Of a stretch of 64,000 nucleotides of DNA, positions 26,499 through 34,539 are shown in pieces (position 1 is the stretch's first letter; the number at the start of each line of letters is the position of its first letter). The notes under the pieces are model-generated. The model did not search any database. It was not told the DNA's origin and worked only from the letters and a program-made list of their open reading frames with translations. The translations under genes and the position numbers were made by a program. The DNA comes from Arthrobacter agilis (lineage in GTDB: Bacteria > Actinomycetota > Actinomycetes > Actinomycetales > Micrococcaceae): contig NZ_JAUSXO010000001.1 in NCBI RefSeq assembly GCF_030816075.1, positions 3,162,001 through 3,226,000 on the forward strand. Reading direction: 5' to 3'.

Positions 26499-28093
26499 TT
26501 CACCAGCTCATACGCGGGCAGCGTGAGGAAGTCCGTGTAGGTCTCGGACAGGCAGATGTCCGCCACAAGTGCCTGGGCCGGCACATAGTACTTCTCGAAG
26601 AGTTCGGCGCTGACTTCCGCTCTGAGGGCCTGAGATTCCTCCTCCAGCAGTCTTTGCACCAGTTCTGCCGTCACGGTGCGGCCCGTGTCCGCGAGGGTGA
26701 CCTGGTTCCTGATCTGCTGCCAGACCTGGGACCGGGAGATCTCGGCGGTTGCAGCGTCCTCCATCAGGTTGTGGATGGCGACAGCCCCGTTACCGGAAAG
26801 CCAGACAGCCACATACGCCATGGCGACGTACAGGTTCGACCGCAGGCCCGCTTCGGTGACGCTCCCGTCCGCGGATCCAACATCCAGCAGGTCTTCTGCG
26901 CTGACGCTGACGTCGGTACGCTGCCGATCGACCTGGTTGGGCTTGGCTCCCAGGACGCTGTCGAAAACTTCGCGGCAGATGGGCACGAGATCAGGATGGG
27001 CCACCCAGGATCCGTCGAAGCCGTCGTTGGCTTCACGCGTCTTGTCGGCGCGGACCTTGTTGAAAGCTTCCTCGGTGACGGCCGGTTCGCGTCGGTTGGG
27101 GATCACCGCTGCCATCCCTCCCATGGCGAATGCACCCCGGCGGTGGCATGTCTGGACCAGCAGTTCGGTGTAGGCGCGCATGAAGGGCGCCGTCATGGAG
27201 ACGGTGGCCCGATCCGGCAGGACGAAGTCCGTCCCGCCATCGCGGAAGTACTTCACGATGCTGAACAGGTAGTCCCAGCGTCCCGCGTTCAGGCCGGACG
27301 CGTGATCGCGCAGTTCATAGAGGATTTCGTCCATCTCGAACGCGGCGGGGATGGTCTCGATGAGCACGGTCGCCCTGATGGTGCCCTGCGGGATGCCCAC
27401 ATAGTCCTGCGCGAAGACGAAGACGTCGTTCCACAGTCGTGCCTCGAGGTGGCTTTCGAGCTTGGGGAGGTAGTAGTAGGGTCCGCTGCCGTTGCCGAGG
27501 AGCTGGCGGGCGTTGTGGAAGAAATGCAGGCCGAAGTCGACCAGGGCGCCGATCGCAGCCTGCCCGTCGACGGAGATGTTCTTCTCGGGGAGGTGCCACC
27601 CGCGCGGCCGTGCCACGACGACTGCCAGCGGTGCATCCGTCCGCAGGGCGTATTCCTTGCCCTCCGGCGAGGTATAGCTCAGCTCGCCCCGGGCTGCCTG
27701 CAGGAGGTTCAGCTGGGCGTCGACGACGTTGTGCCAGGTGGGTGTGCTGGCGTCCTCGAGGTCGGCGAGCCAGACCTTGGCCCCGGAATTGAGGGCGTTG
27801 ATCGCCATCTTCGCCGGCGTGGCCGGTCCTGTCATTTCCACCCTGCGGTCCTGCAGCTGGGGCGGGGCGGCGGCGACGCTCCAGGTGTCGTCGCGGACAG
27901 CACGCGTCTCGGGCAGGAAGTCCAGCCGTCCCGTTTCCGACACGTGCTGCCGCCGCAGGGCGCGGTCGGTCAGGCGTTCCTCGCGCTGGTTCGCGAATTT
28001 CTGGTGGAGCTGCTCGATGAAGGTGAGCGCTTTGGGAGTGAGGATGGTTCCGGCTGCCGGGAACGGCATCGGGGAGGTGAGTTCGATGGTCAT
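26495..28093 (-). CDS. aceB: Malate synthase A
   Basis: A 532-residue malate synthase, the length of E. coli AceB (533). Signatures: ALNSGAKVWLADLEDASTPTW, then VVARPRGWHLPEKN with the catalytic Arg, ATVLIETIPAAFEMDEILYE (metal ligand Glu), and GRWDYLFSIVK with the second acidic ligand. It condenses glyoxylate with acetyl-CoA to malate and CoA. It lies between malic enzyme (20-base gap) and the DUF6986 gene (4-base overlap). Confidence 0.97.
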   Translation of the reverse strand: MTIELTSPMPFPAAGTILTPKALTFIEQLHQKFANQREERLTDRALRRQHVSETGRLDFLPETRAVRDDTWSVAAAPPQLQDRRVEMTGPATPAKMAINALNSGAKVWLADLEDASTPTWHNVVDAQLNLLQAARGELSYTSPEGKEYALRTDAPLAVVVARPRGWHLPEKNISVDGQAAIGALVDFGLHFFHNARQLLGNGSGPYYYLPKLESHLEARLWNDVFVFAQDYVGIPQGTIRATVLIETIPAAFEMDEILYELRDHASGLNAGRWDYLFSIVKYFRDGGTDFVLPDRATVSMTAPFMRAYTELLVQTCHRRGAFAMGGMAAVIPNRREPAVTEEAFNKVRADKTREANDGFDGSWVAHPDLVPICREVFDSVLGAKPNQVDRQRTDVSVSAEDLLDVGSADGSVTEAGLRSNLYVAMAYVAVWLSGNGAVAIHNLMEDAATAEISRSQVWQQIRNQVTLADTGRTVTAELVQRLLEEESQALRAEVSAELFEKYYVPAQALVADICLSETYTDFLTLPAYELVK

Positions 28094-28113
28094 TGCGTAG
28101 CCTTTCGGGTAGC

Positions 28114-29514
28114 TCAGTGAGCGAGGGCAGGCTCGGTGACGGCAGCTGCTGCCACTGCTGCAGCAACATCGGCAGCGACCTGGGGGTCGAAGACGCTGGG
28201 GATGATGAAGCTCGCGTTCAGTTCCGCCTCGCTGACGCGCGCCGCGATGGCCTCTGCTGCTGCGACAAGCATCTCCGGCGTGATGTCGGAGACCTGGGCA
28301 TCGAGGAGGCCTCGGAAGAATCCTGGGAAGGCGAGCACGTTGTTGATCTGGTTCGGGAAGTCGGAACGTCCCGTTGCGACAACGGCGGCGTGCTTGGCGG
28401 CGATCAGCGGATCGATCTCCGGATCCGGGTTCGCCATGGCGAACACGATGGCCTGATCGGCCATGGAGGCCACATGCTCCTCGGAGAGGACGTTCGGCGC
28501 GCTGACCCCGATGAAGACGTCCGCTCCGACGAGGGCCTCATGCAGGGACCCAGAGAAAGCCTCCGTGTTCGTGTTCTGCGCGATCCAGGCCCGGTGGGGG
28601 TCGGCGTGCTGCTGGTCGCTGTTGATCGCGCCCTTGCGGTCGCAGGCGACGATGTGCCGGGCTCCCTGTGCGACCAGGAGCTGGATGATGGCCGATCCGG
28701 CAGCACCAACACCGGAGACGACGATCCGCACGTCGGCCAGATCCTTCGTGACGACCCTCAGTGCGTTGGTGAGCGCGGCCAGGGTGACGATGGCCGTTCC
28801 GTGCTGGTCATCGTGGAAGACCGGGATGTCCAGCTCCTCACGGAGCCTGTTCTCGATCTCGAAGCACCGCGGAGCGGCGATGTCCTCGAGGTTCACCCCT
28901 CCGTATACGGGCGCGAGCGCCTTGACGATGCTGATGATCTGTTCGGTGTCCTGGGTGTCGAGGCAGACAGGCCAGGCATCGACGTTGGCGAACTGCTTGA
29001 ACAGGGCTGCCTTGCCCTCCATGACGGGCAGAGCAGCGGCCGGCCCGATGTTGCCCAGCCCGAGGACTGCTGAACCGTCGGTGACGACGGCGATCGTGTT
29101 GCGCTTGACGGTCAGCCGGCGTGCGTCCTCAGGATTCTCCGCGATGGCCAGGCACACTCGGGCGACACCGGGGGTGTAGGCACGGGACAGGTCGTCACGA
29201 TTGCGAAGAGCGACCTTCGGGACGACTTCGAGCTTGCCCCCGAGGTGCATCAGGAACGTCCTGTCGCTGAGTTGCCGGACGGTGACGCCCTGAAGCTCGT
29301 TGAGGGCCTCCCGGACCTTTTCGCCGTGCTCCGCGTCCGTTGTGTTGCAGCTGACGTCGACGACGATGTGCTCGTGGTGTGATTCCGTGACGTCCAGGGC
29401 AGTGATGGACGCTCCCGCAGCTCCTACCGCTGCCGCGAGCTCCGCAGTGGTGGAGAAGGCGGAGGGAGCCTCAACGCGCAGGGTGATCGAATATCCGGGG
29501 CTGGGATTGGCCAT
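28114..29514 (-). CDS. NAD(P)-dependent malic enzyme with N-terminal ACT domain
   Basis: A 466-residue short-type malic enzyme. Residues about 8-80 form an ACT-like domain (YSITLRVEAPSAFSTTAELA, then HHEHIVVDVSC), which in this family senses small molecules. The catalytic part has RAYTPGVARVC, VTDGSAVLGLGNIGP, the metal region DIPVFHDDQHGTA, and the NAD(P) fold VVSGVGAAGSA. It decarboxylates malate to pyruvate. The ATG at 29514 has GAAGGA six bases upstream. It is the first gene of the aceB operon and is divergent from the IclR gene. Confidence 0.93.
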   Translation of the reverse strand: MANPSPGYSITLRVEAPSAFSTTAELAAAVGAAGASITALDVTESHHEHIVVDVSCNTTDAEHGEKVREALNELQGVTVRQLSDRTFLMHLGGKLEVVPKVALRNRDDLSRAYTPGVARVCLAIAENPEDARRLTVKRNTIAVVTDGSAVLGLGNIGPAAALPVMEGKAALFKQFANVDAWPVCLDTQDTEQIISIVKALAPVYGGVNLEDIAAPRCFEIENRLREELDIPVFHDDQHGTAIVTLAALTNALRVVTKDLADVRIVVSGVGAAGSAIIQLLVAQGARHIVACDRKGAINSDQQHADPHRAWIAQNTNTEAFSGSLHEALVGADVFIGVSAPNVLSEEHVASMADQAIVFAMANPDPEIDPLIAAKHAAVVATGRSDFPNQINNVLAFPGFFRGLLDAQVSDITPEMLVAAAEAIAARVSEAELNASFIIPSVFDPQVAADVAAAVAAAAVTEPALAH

Positions 29515-29603
29515 GAGACTTCCTTCGTGTCGGTAAACGTCGATGTTTTCGTATGATGGATAATAATATTTGTATTGTGGAAACACAAGCGAATGCCGTT
29601 GGT

Positions 29604-29619
29604 TGGGATAGAACTTCCA
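29604..29619. promoter_or_regulatory. Putative IclR-regulon operator, site 4 (malic enzyme operon / iclR)
   Basis: TGGGATAGAACTTCCA with TGG/CCA outer arms, in the 161-base space between malic enzyme and the IclR gene. It would give autoregulation and control of the malic enzyme-aceB-DUF6986-allE operon. A very AT-rich stretch (29558-29575) beside it is a likely promoter. Confidence 0.55.
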
Positions 29620-29675
29620 CGATGCGGATATGCTTGATTCAGATAGCAGAGTTCCGAACGATGTCAGGAGCAGGG

Positions 29676-30440
29676 ATGACGGAGACGCCGGCAAGAAGTG
29701 GAGGCGTGCAGTCCGTGGAGCGCGTCTTCGAGCTTCTGGAGTTGATCAATGATGCAGGCGGTGAGGTCACCCTCAGTGAGCTCGCTGCTTCGACGGACCT
29801 TCCGCTGCCGACCATTCACCGCCTTCTCCGGACGCTGGTGACCAAGGGCTACGTTCGGCAGTTGCCGAATCGTCGCTATGCGCTGGGTCCGCGTCTGATC
29901 CGTCTGGGCGAGGGTGCGAACAAGCAGCTCGGGGCCCTGGCCCGTCCGCAGCTCAAGCAGTTGGTCGACGCCCTCGGTGAGACGGCGAACATGGCTGTTC
30001 TGGACTCGGACATGGTGGTCTATATCGCGCAGGTCCCGTCACTGCACTCGATGCGCATGTTCACCGAGGTCGGCCGTCGGGCACATACGCATGACACAGG
30101 TGTGGGCAAGGCCATCCTCGCCCAGCTCGATGATGAAACGGTGCGCCGTATCGTGTCCCGTGCCGGCATGCCCACACCCACGGAGAAAAGTATCGGCTCC
30201 ATCGATGACCTGCTGGCGGACCTGGCGGTGATCCGCGAGAGGGGATACTCGATCGACGACGGCGAGCAGGAACTGGGTGTCCGGTGCTTCGCCATGGCGG
30301 TCCCGAATTCCCCGACCCCGACAGCCATATCCGTGTCGGGCCCGGTGTCGCGCGTGGACGACCACTTTGCCAAGAGGGCCGTGCCGTTGCTGACCAGAGC
30401 CGCGCAGACCATCTCCACGGAACTCAACGTCACTGCCTGA
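29676..30440 (+). CDS. IclR family regulator (AllR-like) of the island
   Basis: A 254-residue regulator. The N-terminal winged helix covers about 10-75 (VQSVERVFELLELIND, then TLSELAASTDLPLPTIHRLL). The C-terminal IclR effector domain has LGETANMAVLDSDMVVYIAQ, the conserved HDTGVGKAILAQL and GVRCFAMAVPN. E. coli AllR of this family senses glyoxylate/allantoin and represses allantoin genes. I chose the ATG at 29676 because AGGAG lies five bases upstream; ATG 29661 is possible. It is the only regulator inside the island and is the best candidate to bind the repeated 16-bp sites. Confidence 0.9.
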   Translation: MTETPARSGGVQSVERVFELLELINDAGGEVTLSELAASTDLPLPTIHRLLRTLVTKGYVRQLPNRRYALGPRLIRLGEGANKQLGALARPQLKQLVDALGETANMAVLDSDMVVYIAQVPSLHSMRMFTEVGRRAHTHDTGVGKAILAQLDDETVRRIVSRAGMPTPTEKSIGSIDDLLADLAVIRERGYSIDDGEQELGVRCFAMAVPNSPTPTAISVSGPVSRVDDHFAKRAVPLLTRAAQTISTELNVTA

Positions 30441-30475
30441 GAACCGTCGCGCAGTGTGCATGCGGTGTGCGAGGA

Positions 30476-30514
30476 CCGGGGACTCATCTGGCCTGCTGGC
30501 TGGTGAGTCCCCGG
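30476..30514. terminator. Terminator between convergent iclR-type gene and xanthine permease gene
   Basis: A 13-bp stem (CCGGGGACTCATC with GGTGAGTCCCCGG, one G-U pair), 13-base loop, followed by CCTTTCG on the plus strand. It lies 35 bases after the IclR stop and 43 before the permease stop on the other strand. Confidence 0.75.
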
Positions 30515-30557
30515 CCTTTCGTGATGCCCGTGGGTCAGCGTGAGCGCGGGCAGCGGG

Positions 30558-32153
30558 TTAGTGGGCGCCGCTGCCTGCTGATGGATGCGTTTCACAGATA
30601 CGCCTGATGTCATCGGCATGACTGATCTCACCCTTGTCCAGCTTTTCCTTGACGATGGGATAGTGCGCGGCACTGACGACCGGGATCTCGGTGCCATCGG
30701 CGTCAACGAGCTTCCCTGCTTCGAAGTGATCCCCGTCCCGCAGCGCCTGGAGCTCATCTTCCCTGACCATGCGGGGCGGACTGGCGACGAAAACCGATGA
30801 TTGCGCGGAGTTGCCGCGCTTGAAGTGGTTGAACAGCAGGTTGAGCAGGACCGCCATGACCGCGGAGGAGCTGATCCCTGAGTGGAAGATCGTGGCGAAC
30901 CAGGTCGGGAACGCGTCGTAGAACGTCGGGGCGACGATGGGAATCATGCCGAAGGCCAGTGCGGCCGCGACGATGATGAGGTTCATGTTGTTCTTGTATT
31001 CGACCTTCGACAGGGTGCGGATCCCGCTGGCCGCGACCGTGCCGAACAACACGACTCCGGCGCCTCCGAGCACTGGTGTCGGCACTGCTGCAACGAGCCG
31101 GCCGAGGACAGGCAGGAGGCCGAGGACGACGAGGATACCGCCGCCGGCCGTGACGGCGAAACGGCTCTTGATACCGGTGATCGCCACGAGCCCGACGTTC
31201 TGCGCGAAGGCGCTCTGCGTGAAGGTGTTGAAAACGGGCGCGACGATGCTGGCGGCCATGTCGGCCCTCAGCCCGTCAGCGATGCGGCGCGAGTCCACCT
31301 TGCTGCCGGTGATCTCACCGACTGCGAGGATGTCGGCTGTCGTCTCCGTCAGGATGACCATGACGACGATCGTCATGGAGACGATGCCGGCGATTTCGAA
31401 GACCGGGAAGCCGAAAGCGAAAGGCTGCGGGAACGCGAAGATCGGCCCGTCACCCACCTTCGAGAAGTCGGCCATGCCCGTCGCGGCGGCGAAGATCGTT
31501 CCGAGAACGATAGCGAGCAGGATCGAGAGCCTCGAGATTGCGGCATTCCCGACCTTGCTGAGCAGCAGGACGATCGCCAGGGTCAGGGCGGCGAGGCCGA
31601 TGTTGGCCAGGCTCCCATAGTTTTCTGCCTTGTTGTTCCCGCCCATGGCCCAGTTCGCCGCCACGGGCATCAGGGTCAGGCCGATGGTGGTGATGACGAC
31701 GCCGGTGACGACCGGGGGGAAGAAGCGGACGATCTTGGCGAAGAACGGGGCAACGCAGAAGCCGATGACCGATGCCGCCAGGACGGAACCGAAGACGGCC
31801 GGAAGCCCTCCTCCCCCGTTGACGATCGCCACCAGGGTCGCGACGGATGCGAAGGATGTTCCCTGGACCAGGGGGAGCTGGCAGCCGAAGAACTTGATCC
31901 CGTAGGTCTGCAGGATGGTGGCGAGGCCTCCGATGAACAGGCAGGATGCGACCAGGACGCCGAGGTCGCTGGGCTCGAGCCCTGCAGCGGAGCCGATGAT
32001 GAGCGGGGGCGCGATGATGCCGCCATACATGGTGAGGACGTGCTGGAACCCGTAGGCGACCGTTTTTCCGAGTGGCAGTCGTTCGTCCTCGGGGCGCTGG
32101 GTAGTCGATGGGGTGTGCCGTGCTGATTTCCTGCCTGGTTTGACTGATTTCAT
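30558..32153 (-). CDS. NCS2 xanthine/uracil-type permease
   Basis: A 531-residue nucleobase:cation symporter-2 protein with about 14 predicted helices. Family signatures: AYGFQHVLTMYGGIIAPPLI at the N terminus, the QGTSFASVATLVAI loop, and the helix-10 region (ITGIKSRFAVTAGG, near the usual EN/QNxGxxxxT motif FAQNVGLVAITG). It imports xanthine, urate or a related purine. The ATG has AAGGA seven bases upstream. A hairpin lies between the uricase gene and this gene, so it may be only partly co-transcribed with the urate genes. A C-terminal cytoplasmic tail of about 80 residues is longer than usual. Confidence 0.92.
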   Translation of the reverse strand: MKSVKPGRKSARHTPSTTQRPEDERLPLGKTVAYGFQHVLTMYGGIIAPPLIIGSAAGLEPSDLGVLVASCLFIGGLATILQTYGIKFFGCQLPLVQGTSFASVATLVAIVNGGGGLPAVFGSVLAASVIGFCVAPFFAKIVRFFPPVVTGVVITTIGLTLMPVAANWAMGGNNKAENYGSLANIGLAALTLAIVLLLSKVGNAAISRLSILLAIVLGTIFAAATGMADFSKVGDGPIFAFPQPFAFGFPVFEIAGIVSMTIVVMVILTETTADILAVGEITGSKVDSRRIADGLRADMAASIVAPVFNTFTQSAFAQNVGLVAITGIKSRFAVTAGGGILVVLGLLPVLGRLVAAVPTPVLGGAGVVLFGTVAASGIRTLSKVEYKNNMNLIIVAAALAFGMIPIVAPTFYDAFPTWFATIFHSGISSSAVMAVLLNLLFNHFKRGNSAQSSVFVASPPRMVREDELQALRDGDHFEAGKLVDADGTEIPVVSAAHYPIVKEKLDKGEISHADDIRRICETHPSAGSGAH

Positions 32154-32178
32154 AGCAGACTTCCTTGTCGGCTTGTGA

Positions 32179-32189
32179 GGGGGGGGGGG
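32179..32189. repeat. Homopolymer of eleven G
   Basis: An uninterrupted run of 11 G (C on the coding strand of the permease), between the uricase terminator hairpin and the permease start. It is prone to slippage in vivo and to sequencing error. Confidence 0.8.
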
Positions 32190-32192
32190 TCG

Positions 32193-32220
32193 AAGGGGCC
32201 GGAGTGGACTCCGGCCCCTT
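32193..32220. terminator. Hairpin between uricase and the xanthine permease
   Basis: A perfect 12-bp stem AAGGGGCCGGAG / CTCCGGCCCCTT with a TGGA loop, starting seven bases after the uricase stop (minus strand). It is followed on the minus strand by C11, not a T-tract, so termination may be partial. Confidence 0.65.
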
Positions 32221-32227
32221 GGGTCGA

Positions 32228-33169
32228 TCAGCAGAAACCGGGGATGTTCGCCCAGATCGCTGCCTCGGTCGGGTTGCCTTCGCGCTCGATGGTGGCTTCG
32301 ATGAGTCCGTAGGGACGGTCCGCAGCGAAGAACACCTCGTTGTTGTTCTCCAGGTCGAAAGGTGACAGGTCGACGAGGAAGTGGTGCTTGTTGGGGAGCG
32401 AGAACTTGATCTCCTGGATCTCCGGGTGGGCTTCCAGGACCTGCTTGCCCATCTGGAACATGGACTGCTGCAGTGCCAGCGAGTGGGTGGACGCGAAGGC
32501 GTCGAGCAGGATGGCCCGGACGTCGGCGTAGACCGCGTTGAAGTCGACGTCCAGGGTGTTATAGCGCCATTTGGCTGTCACGTCGGTGGCAAGGATCCTG
32601 TCGTTGGTCTCCGTCAACGTCGTGTACTTGTCACGGGGGAATCCATGGAACTCGGATCCCGTCGATTTCAGGACGGTGAGATCCTCGATGCCGGCAATGA
32701 GCTGCTGGTCGGACCCGTTGACGAGAAGCACGGCAGTGCGGGTTTCGGACTTGTTCCTCGAGAATGCGTGATCGTGGTCGTTGATCCGATCCCAGAAGTA
32801 CTGCTCCGCTGCCCAGCGCCCGCCGGTGACCCAGTCGAAGCTTTCGGTGAAGTGCCGACCCAGGCGGAGGAGGAAGTCCTCCGGCGAGCCGACCCCGTCC
32901 TTGGCGAAGGCGTAGACCGTGTTCTTCTGCGTGTCGGTGGCGACCACCCTGGAGTTGTCGCCCGCAGTGTGCGCGGATTCGAAATCACCGTGGAGCTGGG
33001 AGGTGACATTGAGGTCCTCGAGGGAGTGCCGGGCCGTGTCGCGGGTGACCTTGACCAGTCGTACTTCCGCTTTTCCGTACTGGTTGCGCCCCAGCACGAT
33101 GTTCGTGCCGGTGTCGCTTCCCGCAGCACCCGAAGTGGTGGTCTGGTTCTCTTGCGTCGTTGCAGTCAT
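32228..33169 (-). CDS. Uricase (urate oxidase, cofactor-free)
   Basis: A 313-residue T-fold urate oxidase. Visible family motifs: NQYGKAEVRLVKV near the N terminus (with the catalytic Lys), the VVATDTQKNTVYAFAKD segment with the catalytic Thr, and a C-terminal IKFSLPNKHHFLVDLSPF region. It oxidises urate to 5-hydroxyisourate and H2O2. The ATG at 33169 was chosen over a longer antisense-type frame. It follows the HIU hydrolase gene after two bases. Confidence 0.95.
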   Translation of the reverse strand: MTATTQENQTTTSGAAGSDTGTNIVLGRNQYGKAEVRLVKVTRDTARHSLEDLNVTSQLHGDFESAHTAGDNSRVVATDTQKNTVYAFAKDGVGSPEDFLLRLGRHFTESFDWVTGGRWAAEQYFWDRINDHDHAFSRNKSETRTAVLLVNGSDQQLIAGIEDLTVLKSTGSEFHGFPRDKYTTLTETNDRILATDVTAKWRYNTLDVDFNAVYADVRAILLDAFASTHSLALQQSMFQMGKQVLEAHPEIQEIKFSLPNKHHFLVDLSPFDLENNNEVFFAADRPYGLIEATIEREGNPTEAAIWANIPGFC

Positions 33170-33171
33170 GA

Positions 33172-33513
33172 TCAGCTTCCTCGATAGGTCGAATATGCGT
33201 ATGGGCTCAGGAGTAGGGGTACGTGGTAGTGCTCGGTCGATCCGTCGAGGTGGAACGTGATGGCCACCTCGGGGAAGAAGGCGTCGACCCCGGCTGTGGT
33301 GAAGTAGGTGCCGACGTCGAACTCGAGGCGGTAGATGCCGGAGGGAAGCTGCTCGGGTCCCAGGGTTCGAACACGACCGTCGGCGTCGGTGATACCTGTG
33401 GCGACAACGACCCATGCATCGTTGTTCCGTTGTGCCAGGACGATGTGCACCCCTCGTGCCGGTAGTCCGTTGCCGGTGTCCAGGACGTGTGTGGTGACGT
33501 GGCTGACTGTCAT
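33172..33513 (-). CDS. 5-Hydroxyisourate hydrolase (transthyretin-like)
   Basis: A 113-residue protein with the N-terminal SHVTTHVLDTGNGLPARG, the HYHVPLLLSP segment and the diagnostic C-terminal tetrapeptide YRGS (here YSTYRGS). It hydrolyses 5-hydroxyisourate to OHCU. The ATG overlaps the stop of the OHCU decarboxylase gene (ATGA), so it is translationally coupled. Confidence 0.96.
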   Translation of the reverse strand: MTVSHVTTHVLDTGNGLPARGVHIVLAQRNNDAWVVVATGITDADGRVRTLGPEQLPSGIYRLEFDVGTYFTTAGVDAFFPEVAITFHLDGSTEHYHVPLLLSPYAYSTYRGS

Positions 33514-34004
33514 GATGTGACGATTCCTTCCAGCCGGAGCAACGCGATGTTCCGCAGCTCGTGCGCGATGATGGGGGTTTCCTGCGCCGGGTGGTTCTCC
33601 AGGCGCTGCCTCAGGGCCCGAAGGATGTCCTCTGCGGTCCGTCCTTTGGCGCGGATGAGGAAGACCCTGCCGAACTTGTGTTCGTAGGCTCTGTTGCCTG
33701 CCGCGATGAGCGCAGTGGTGCCGTCGGACGCCGTGAGGCCGGCCTGCTCGCTGCGGGAATGCCGGGCCTCGGCAGACGGACCGGCTGGTTGCTCACCGAT
33801 GCGAGGGTGATGCCCGAGGGCCCGGTCGATCTCCGCCTCGGTCCAGCCGGGGGCCGCAGCCGCCGCGCAATCCAAGAGTGCGGTCCGACTGGGAAACGGC
33901 CGGGCGTCGACGAGGCTGGTCACCCAGCGGGAGATGTCGACGCAGGGCCTCAGGGCCTCGGCGGCCTGTTCGGGGGTCAGCGAATTGAACTCGCTCAAAG
34001 TCAT
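33510..34004 (-). CDS. 2-Oxo-4-hydroxy-4-carboxy-5-ureidoimidazoline (OHCU) decarboxylase
   Basis: A 164-residue protein with the catalytic His/Glu motif GHHPRIGE and the C-terminal FLIRAKGRTAEDILRALRQR. It makes (S)-allantoin stereospecifically. I chose the ATG at 34004 (MTLSEFNSLTPEQA), where homology starts; a GTG at 34052 would add 16 residues. It is the first gene of the operon OHCU decarboxylase-HIU hydrolase-uricase, with operator site 5 upstream. Confidence 0.93.
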   Translation of the reverse strand: MTLSEFNSLTPEQAAEALRPCVDISRWVTSLVDARPFPSRTALLDCAAAAAPGWTEAEIDRALGHHPRIGEQPAGPSAEARHSRSEQAGLTASDGTTALIAAGNRAYEHKFGRVFLIRAKGRTAEDILRALRQRLENHPAQETPIIAHELRNIALLRLEGIVTS

Positions 34005-34098
34005 CAAGGGTGTCAGCTTTCTTGTTGCACTCTCCGCAGCAGCGCTGAACACCCTTGACCATCGGCTGGAACCGACTTGATTCGATGTTTCTGCAATA

Positions 34099-34114
34099 CG
34101 GAATCTTTATTTCG
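34099..34114. promoter_or_regulatory. Putative IclR-regulon operator, site 5 (uricase operon)
   Basis: On the minus strand it reads CGAAATAAAGATTCCG, matching site 2 at 13 of 16 positions. It is 95 bases upstream of the OHCU decarboxylase ATG. Confidence 0.55.
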
Positions 34115-34217
34115 TTAACAGTGTAAGCCCCATCACACAGAGCCTGTCAAGCGATCTTGGGCACCCATTCTGCCACTCCTTGACGGGATCCTGCTCCAAA
34201 CCTAAACTTCCACCATA

Positions 34218-34233
34218 AGAAACTTCTATTTCG
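34218..34233. promoter_or_regulatory. Putative IclR-regulon operator, site 6 (small ORF)
   Basis: On the minus strand it reads CGAAATAGAAGTTTCT, matching site 2 at 12 of 16 positions. It is centred 21 bases upstream of the small ORF start at 34247 and 114 bases from site 5. Another half-site (AAACTTCCA) lies at 34204-34212. Confidence 0.5.
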
Positions 34234-34246
34234 TAAGGTGAAAACC

Positions 34247-34432
34247 GTGAGTACAGCGTCGCGTGACCAGAATCAGCCCGGTAAGCCTGTCAGCGAATCC
34301 TGGACGCCCTACGAACCCGGCGGGGATGACCCCGACTTCTTCTTCCCCGCGGCCTTCCTCGACCGTGTGCCCCTTCACGTGCGCTTACGCCGGGCATTGA
34401 GCCGGCAGCACACGCCGCGGGAAAGCGACTAG
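34247..34432 (+). CDS. Small unknown protein under a regulon-type promoter
   Basis: A 61-residue protein I do not recognise. It has a polar N terminus (STASRDQNQPGKP), an acidic/aromatic middle (SWTPYEPGGDDPDFFFPAAF), and a basic C terminus (LDRVPLHVRLRRALSRQH). It has no signal peptide or transmembrane helix. The GTG at 34247 has AAGGTG six bases upstream. The upstream operator and the strong downstream terminator argue for a real, regulated gene rather than a chance frame. It is divergent from the uricase operon and convergent with aceE. Confidence 0.55.
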   Translation: MSTASRDQNQPGKPVSESWTPYEPGGDDPDFFFPAAFLDRVPLHVRLRRALSRQHTPRESD

Positions 34433-34477
34433 CAGCACAAGGCCCTCGGGCGTGAGCAGCAGGACAACATCCGTACA

Positions 34478-34515
34478 CCACGAGGGACCGACCTGAACAG
34501 GTCGGTCCCTCGTGG
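34478..34515. terminator. Bidirectional terminator between small ORF and aceE
   Basis: A near-perfect 17-bp stem with the left arm at 34478-34494 (CCACGAGGGACCGACCT) and its reverse complement at 34499-34515, and a GAAC loop. It sits between convergent genes. Confidence 0.85.
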
Positions 34516-34539
34516 CGTCTCGCCCTGGGTGGGTGGGGG

